Assembly (NCBI RefSeq): GCF_031081985.1
Contig: NZ_JARWSK010000006.1
Location: 62,001 to 126,000, forward strand
Length of the DNA: 64,000 bases
Direction of reading: 5' to 3'
DNA from: Komagataeibacter xylinus
Lineage (GTDB): Bacteria; Pseudomonadota; Alphaproteobacteria; Acetobacterales; Acetobacteraceae
Made by a program: the position numbers and the translations under genes. The notes under the pieces were generated by a model. That model searched no databases. It saw only the letters and a program-made list of their open reading frames with translations, and had not been told where the DNA came from. Positions 60,774 to 64,000 of this stretch are shown piece by piece; position 1 is the stretch's first letter; every line of letters starts with the position of its first letter.

Positions 60774-62183
60774 ATGAGCACCACACAGTTTGATGTGATC
60801 GTGATTGGCGGCGGCCCCGGCGGGTATGTCGCGGCCATCCGCGCGGCCCAGCTCAAGCTGAAGGTCGCGGTGGTGGAAGCCGCGGCCCTTGGCGGCATCT
60901 GCCTCAACTGGGGCTGCATTCCCACCAAGGCGCTGCTGCGCGCCTCCGAGATCAACCACCTGCTGCATAACCTTGGCGAGTTCGGCTTTGCTGCCGATAA
61001 CGTGCGCTTTGACTTTGACAAGGTGGTCAAGCGCTCGCGCGCGGTTTCGGCGCAGCTTTCGGCAGGTGTTGCCCACCTGCTTAAAAAGCACAAGGTCACG
61101 GTCATCAGCGGCTTTGGCAAGCTGGCCGGAACGGCTGGGGCCAACCGCAAGGTCTCGGTCAGCGTGGAGGGCAGGGAGACCACCGTGCTGACCGCGCCGA
61201 ACGTGATCGTGGCCACCGGCGCGCGTGCCCGCGTGTTGCCGGGGCTGGAGCCTGACGGGAAGCTGGTCTGGTCCTACCGCGAGGCCATGGTGCCCAAGGC
61301 CATGCCGCGCAGCCTGCTGGTGATCGGCTCGGGCGCGATTGGCGTGGAGTTCGCCTCCTTCTACCGCAACATGGGTGCCGAGGTGACCATTGTGGAAGTG
61401 GCCGACCGCATCCTGCCGGTGGAAGATGCCGAGATCAGCGGCTTTGCGCGCAAGGCGCTGGAAAAGCAGGGCATGAAAATCCTGACCGGGGCGACGCTGG
61501 GCAAAATCACCAAGGCCGAGAATTCGGTTACGATAGACATAACCGCTGGCGGCAAGACCGCGCCCGTTACGGTCGAGCGCGTGATCTCGGCGGTGGGTAT
61601 TGTCGGCAATGTCGAGAATATCGGCCTTGAGGGCACGGCCATCAAGGTGGACCGCACCCATATCACGGTCGATCCCTACTGCCGCACGGGCGAGAAGGGC
61701 GTGTTCGCCATTGGCGACATCGCGGCCCCGCCGTGGCTTGCCCACAAGGCCAGCCATGAGGGCGTGATGGTGGCGGAACTGATCGCGGGCCGCGAAGTGC
61801 ACCCGATCAGCCCCATGAACATTCCCGGCTGCACCTATTGCCGCCCGCAGGTGGCCTCCGTCGGGTTGAGCGAGGAGAAGGCGAAGGCCGCGGGTTACAA
61901 GATCCGCGTGGGTCGCTTCCCGTTCATTGGCAACGGCAAGGCGATTGCGATGGGCGAACCCGAGGGCATGGTCAAGACCATCTTCGATGATGCGACGGGC
62001 GAACTGCTCGGCGCGCACATGGTCGGCGCGGAAGTGACCGAGATGATCCAGGGCTACGTGATCGCCCGCACGGGTGAGCTGACCGATGGCGAACTGAAGG
62101 AAACGGTCTTCCCGCACCCCACCATATCCGAGACCATGCACGAGGCCGTGCTGGCCGCGTATGACGGGGCGCTGCATATCTGA
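60774..62183 (+). CDS. lpdA: Dihydrolipoamide dehydrogenase (E3)
   Basis: 469 aa from ATG 60774 (MSTTQFDVIVIGGGPGGYVA). The redox-active pair is Cys43 and Cys48 in GGICLNWGCIPTKALL. GSGAIGVEFASFY is the NAD site, FAIGDIAAPP the second FAD motif, and HPHPTISETMHE the active-site His-Glu. It reoxidises lipoamide with NAD. A GAGGGAG site precedes the ATG. It is the last gene of the pdh operon, 150 bp before lipA. Confidence 0.97.
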   Translation: MSTTQFDVIVIGGGPGGYVAAIRAAQLKLKVAVVEAAALGGICLNWGCIPTKALLRASEINHLLHNLGEFGFAADNVRFDFDKVVKRSRAVSAQLSAGVAHLLKKHKVTVISGFGKLAGTAGANRKVSVSVEGRETTVLTAPNVIVATGARARVLPGLEPDGKLVWSYREAMVPKAMPRSLLVIGSGAIGVEFASFYRNMGAEVTIVEVADRILPVEDAEISGFARKALEKQGMKILTGATLGKITKAENSVTIDITAGGKTAPVTVERVISAVGIVGNVENIGLEGTAIKVDRTHITVDPYCRTGEKGVFAIGDIAAPPWLAHKASHEGVMVAELIAGREVHPISPMNIPGCTYCRPQVASVGLSEEKAKAAGYKIRVGRFPFIGNGKAIAMGEPEGMVKTIFDDATGELLGAHMVGAEVTEMIQGYVIARTGELTDGELKETVFPHPTISETMHEAVLAAYDGALHI

Positions 62184-62333
62184 CACCCGCTGAAAGCCGG
62201 GGGCAGGGGCCATACCGCACCCTGATCGTGCGGTTGTGATCCTGCGCCCGGCTCAGGGTGGCAAGAATGCTTGACGTCTTGCTGCAGGCGTTTCACTTCT
62301 GGTTATCTGCCTGTTTACGGGATTTTTTGCATC

Positions 62334-63326
62334 ATGTCCGTGCGTTTGATGATCGACCACCGCAAGAAGGGTGAAGCCACGCTGCGCCATCCAGAAAAGG
62401 CGCACAGGCCCGATAACCCGATTGCCCGCAAGCCGGAGTGGATCCGCGTGCGCGCGCCCAACCACCCCACCTATCACGAGACGCGCAAGCTCATGCGCGA
62501 CAACAACCTCGTGACGGTGTGCGAGGAGGCGGCCTGCCCCAATATTGGCGAATGCTGGTCGCAGCGCCACGCCACCATGATGATCATGGGCGAGATCTGC
62601 ACCCGCGCCTGCGCGTTCTGCAATGTCACCACCGGCCTGCCCAACGCGCTTGACGGGGATGAACCCGGGCGCGTGGCCGATGCGGTGGCGAAGCTGGGCC
62701 TGCGGCATGTGGTCATTACATCGGTGGACCGTGACGACCTGCCTGATGGGGGGGCGCATCACTTTGCCCGCGTGATTGGTGCGATCCGTGCCAGCGCGCC
62801 TGACACCACCATCGAGATCCTCACACCCGACTTTCTGCGCAAGCCCGGCGCGCTTGAGGTGGTGGTCCGCGCCCGGCCCGATGTGTTCAACCACAATCTC
62901 GAGACCGTGCCCCGGCTGTACACCACCATCCGCCCCGGCGCGCGGTACTACCAGTCGATGCGCCTGCTTGATGACGTGAAGCGGATGGACCCCTCCATCT
63001 TCACAAAATCGGGATTGATGCTGGGTCTGGGCGAGGAACGGCCCGAAATCCTTCAGGTCATGGATGACCTGCGCATTGCGGACGTTGATTTCATCACCCT
63101 GGGGCAATATCTCCAGCCTACGGTCAAGCATGCTGCGGTAGCCCGGTTCGTAACGCCTGAGGAATTTGCCGATTATGCGGGCATGGCCCGGGTGAAGGGC
63201 TTCCTGCAGGTCAGTTCCTCGCCCCTGACCCGGTCGTCGTACCATGCGGATTCAGATTTTGCGCAGCTACGCGCCGCACGTGAACAACGCCTGAAGGCAG
63301 AGCGTGGCGCAATGGAGATCAAGTAG
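62334..63326 (+). CDS. lipA: Lipoyl synthase
   Basis: 330 aa from ATG 62334 ([10 protein letters not shown]); the ATG at 62349 is possible. Radical SAM enzyme. Auxiliary cluster cysteines Cys63, Cys68 and Cys74 ([12 protein letters not shown]), radical SAM cysteines Cys89, Cys93 and Cys96 (CTRACAFC). The C-terminal Ser ligand lies in [13 protein letters not shown]. It inserts sulfur into octanoyl groups to give lipoate, required by PdhB and PdhC just upstream. The stop TAG directly precedes the next ATG. Confidence 0.97.
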   Translation: MSVRLMIDHRKKGEATLRHPEKAHRPDNPIARKPEWIRVRAPNHPTYHETRKLMRDNNLVTVCEEAACPNIGECWSQRHATMMIMGEICTRACAFCNVTTGLPNALDGDEPGRVADAVAKLGLRHVVITSVDRDDLPDGGAHHFARVIGAIRASAPDTTIEILTPDFLRKPGALEVVVRARPDVFNHNLETVPRLYTTIRPGARYYQSMRLLDDVKRMDPSIFTKSGLMLGLGEERPEILQVMDDLRIADVDFITLGQYLQPTVKHAAVARFVTPEEFADYAGMARVKGFLQVSSSPLTRSSYHADSDFAQLRAAREQRLKAERGAMEIK

Positions 63327-63809
63327 ATGCCCACCCATGCCGAACGTCGGCTTATCGCCTATTCGCCCAGCCAGCTTTTTGAACTGGTGGCCGACGTCGG
63401 GAAATACCCCCAGTTCCTGCCGTGGTGCACCAGTGCGCGCGTGCGCACGCGCACCGCAACCGAACTGGTGGCTGACCTGACCATCGGGTTCGGGCCCTTC
63501 CGCGAGACATTTACCAGCCGTGTCCTGCTTGAAGCGCCCAGCACCATCCGCGTCAGCTACGAGAAGGGGCCATTCCGTTACCTCAACAACGTCTGGACCT
63601 TCACGCCCGAGCCGCGTGGCTGCCTGGTCGATTTCTTTGTGGATTTCGAGTTCAAGTCCCGCCTGTTGCAGGCCGCGATCGGGGTGGTGTTCAACGAGGC
63701 GGTGCGCCTCATGGTCTCGGCCTTCATCCGGCGTGCGCGTGATATTTACGGCCCGCCGCCCGCAGCCGAGCCCGCGCAGGTGAGCGCCGCCAAGGCAGGC
63801 AACGCCTGA
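63327..63809 (+). CDS. COQ10/RatA-like START-domain protein
   Basis: 160 aa. Polyketide-cyclase/START family: SPSQLFELVADVGKYPQFLP followed by WC is the signature of COQ10 and RatA proteins. The C-terminal AIGVVFNEAVRLMVSAFIRR is the long helix. In Alphaproteobacteria it is often annotated as ubiquinone-binding protein COQ10 and commonly follows lipA. E. coli RatA inhibits ribosome assembly when overproduced. A quinone-lipid role is more likely here. The last 20 residues are Ala/Pro-rich. Confidence 0.9.
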   Translation: MPTHAERRLIAYSPSQLFELVADVGKYPQFLPWCTSARVRTRTATELVADLTIGFGPFRETFTSRVLLEAPSTIRVSYEKGPFRYLNNVWTFTPEPRGCLVDFFVDFEFKSRLLQAAIGVVFNEAVRLMVSAFIRRARDIYGPPPAAEPAQVSAAKAGNA

Positions 63810-63843
63810 TCCGCCCGTATCGACGACAGGGAAAAACACTTCA

Positions 63844-64000
63844 TGAACAGGATTCTCCCCGCCCTTATGGGGGCCGCACTTGTGTGCGTGGCCCCGCTGG
63901 CTTACGCTGCCTCGCCTGCGCCGCACAAGGTGCAGGCCCCCGCGCCCGGCAGCGATGCCGAGACTGCTGACCTGAACGAGCAGAGCCTGCAAAAGGCCCG
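63844..64000 (+). CDS. Secreted protein, N-terminus only (cut by window edge)
   Basis: An ATG at 63844, 34 bp after the COQ10-like gene with an AGGGAAAA stretch upstream, opens a frame that runs past the window end. It begins MNRILPALMGAALVCVAPLA with cleavage after AYA, then a Pro-rich start of the mature protein. Too little remains to assign a family. Confidence 0.7.

Overview
This window is about 64 kb of GC-rich alphaproteobacterial chromosome. The content fits an acetic acid bacterium, most likely Komagataeibacter or Gluconacetobacter (family Acetobacteraceae). Pointers are a squalene-hopene cyclase, a GapR/DUF2312 protein, a MucR/Ros regulator, a PdhB with its own lipoyl domain, a FUSC-type exporter, and a linked set of tpiA-secG-pyrG-kdsA and trp/moaC/pdh genes. 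The genus is inferred from gene content; no 16S or ANI comparison was possible.

Layout. 1-2.7 kb: the start of the division cluster on the minus strand (mraZ-rsmH-ftsL), with three MraZ-type repeats and the RNase P RNA upstream. 2.8-11 kb: an HSL-family esterase, zwf, gapR, a proline-rich membrane protein, rplU-rpmA, obg-proB and tRNA-Ser(CGA). 11-17.4 kb: a minus-strand run of TauE/SafE exporter, UdgX, FUSC exporter and guanine deaminase, with a BigR/SqrR-like ArsR regulator divergent from the exporter. 17.8-27.7 kb: mucR, sppA, ihfB, a LysR regulator, trxB, an Lrp/AsnC regulator, a GT39 transferase, a receiver/Nudix pair and guaA. 27.9-31.5 kb: an AT-richer accessory stretch with secreted proteins, a truncated type I-E-like Cas3 HD domain and decayed or very small reading frames.

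31.5-46 kb: an NAD(P) alcohol dehydrogenase, a TetR regulator, shc, small envelope proteins, a tannase-family esterase, a phosphohexomutase, a GGDEF-EAL protein, metA with a structured leader, and two glycan-assembly transferases. 46-64 kb is dense housekeeping: kdsA, pyrG, secG and tpiA on minus; then ppiD, trpE, trpG, trpD, trpC, moaC, pdhA, pdhB, pdhC, lpd, lipA and a COQ10/RatA-like START protein on plus, ending in a partial secreted protein.

How the genes work together: TrpE/G/D/C cover the chorismate-to-indole-glycerol-phosphate part of tryptophan synthesis. PdhA/B/C/Lpd form a full pyruvate dehydrogenase, and LipA makes the lipoyl cofactor that PdhB and PdhC carry. KdsA, the glycosyltransferases and the phosphohexomutase feed the envelope or exopolysaccharide. 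Shc makes hopanoids.

The most interesting points are: a family of hairpin repeats sitting almost only in gaps between convergent genes; a TrpD with its helical N-domain duplicated; a metA leader carrying a sequence typical of the SAM riboswitch core; the Cas3 relic; and a 70-nt identical tract shared by the pdhB and pdhC lipoyl domains. I found no clear new multi-gene defence or biosynthetic system.
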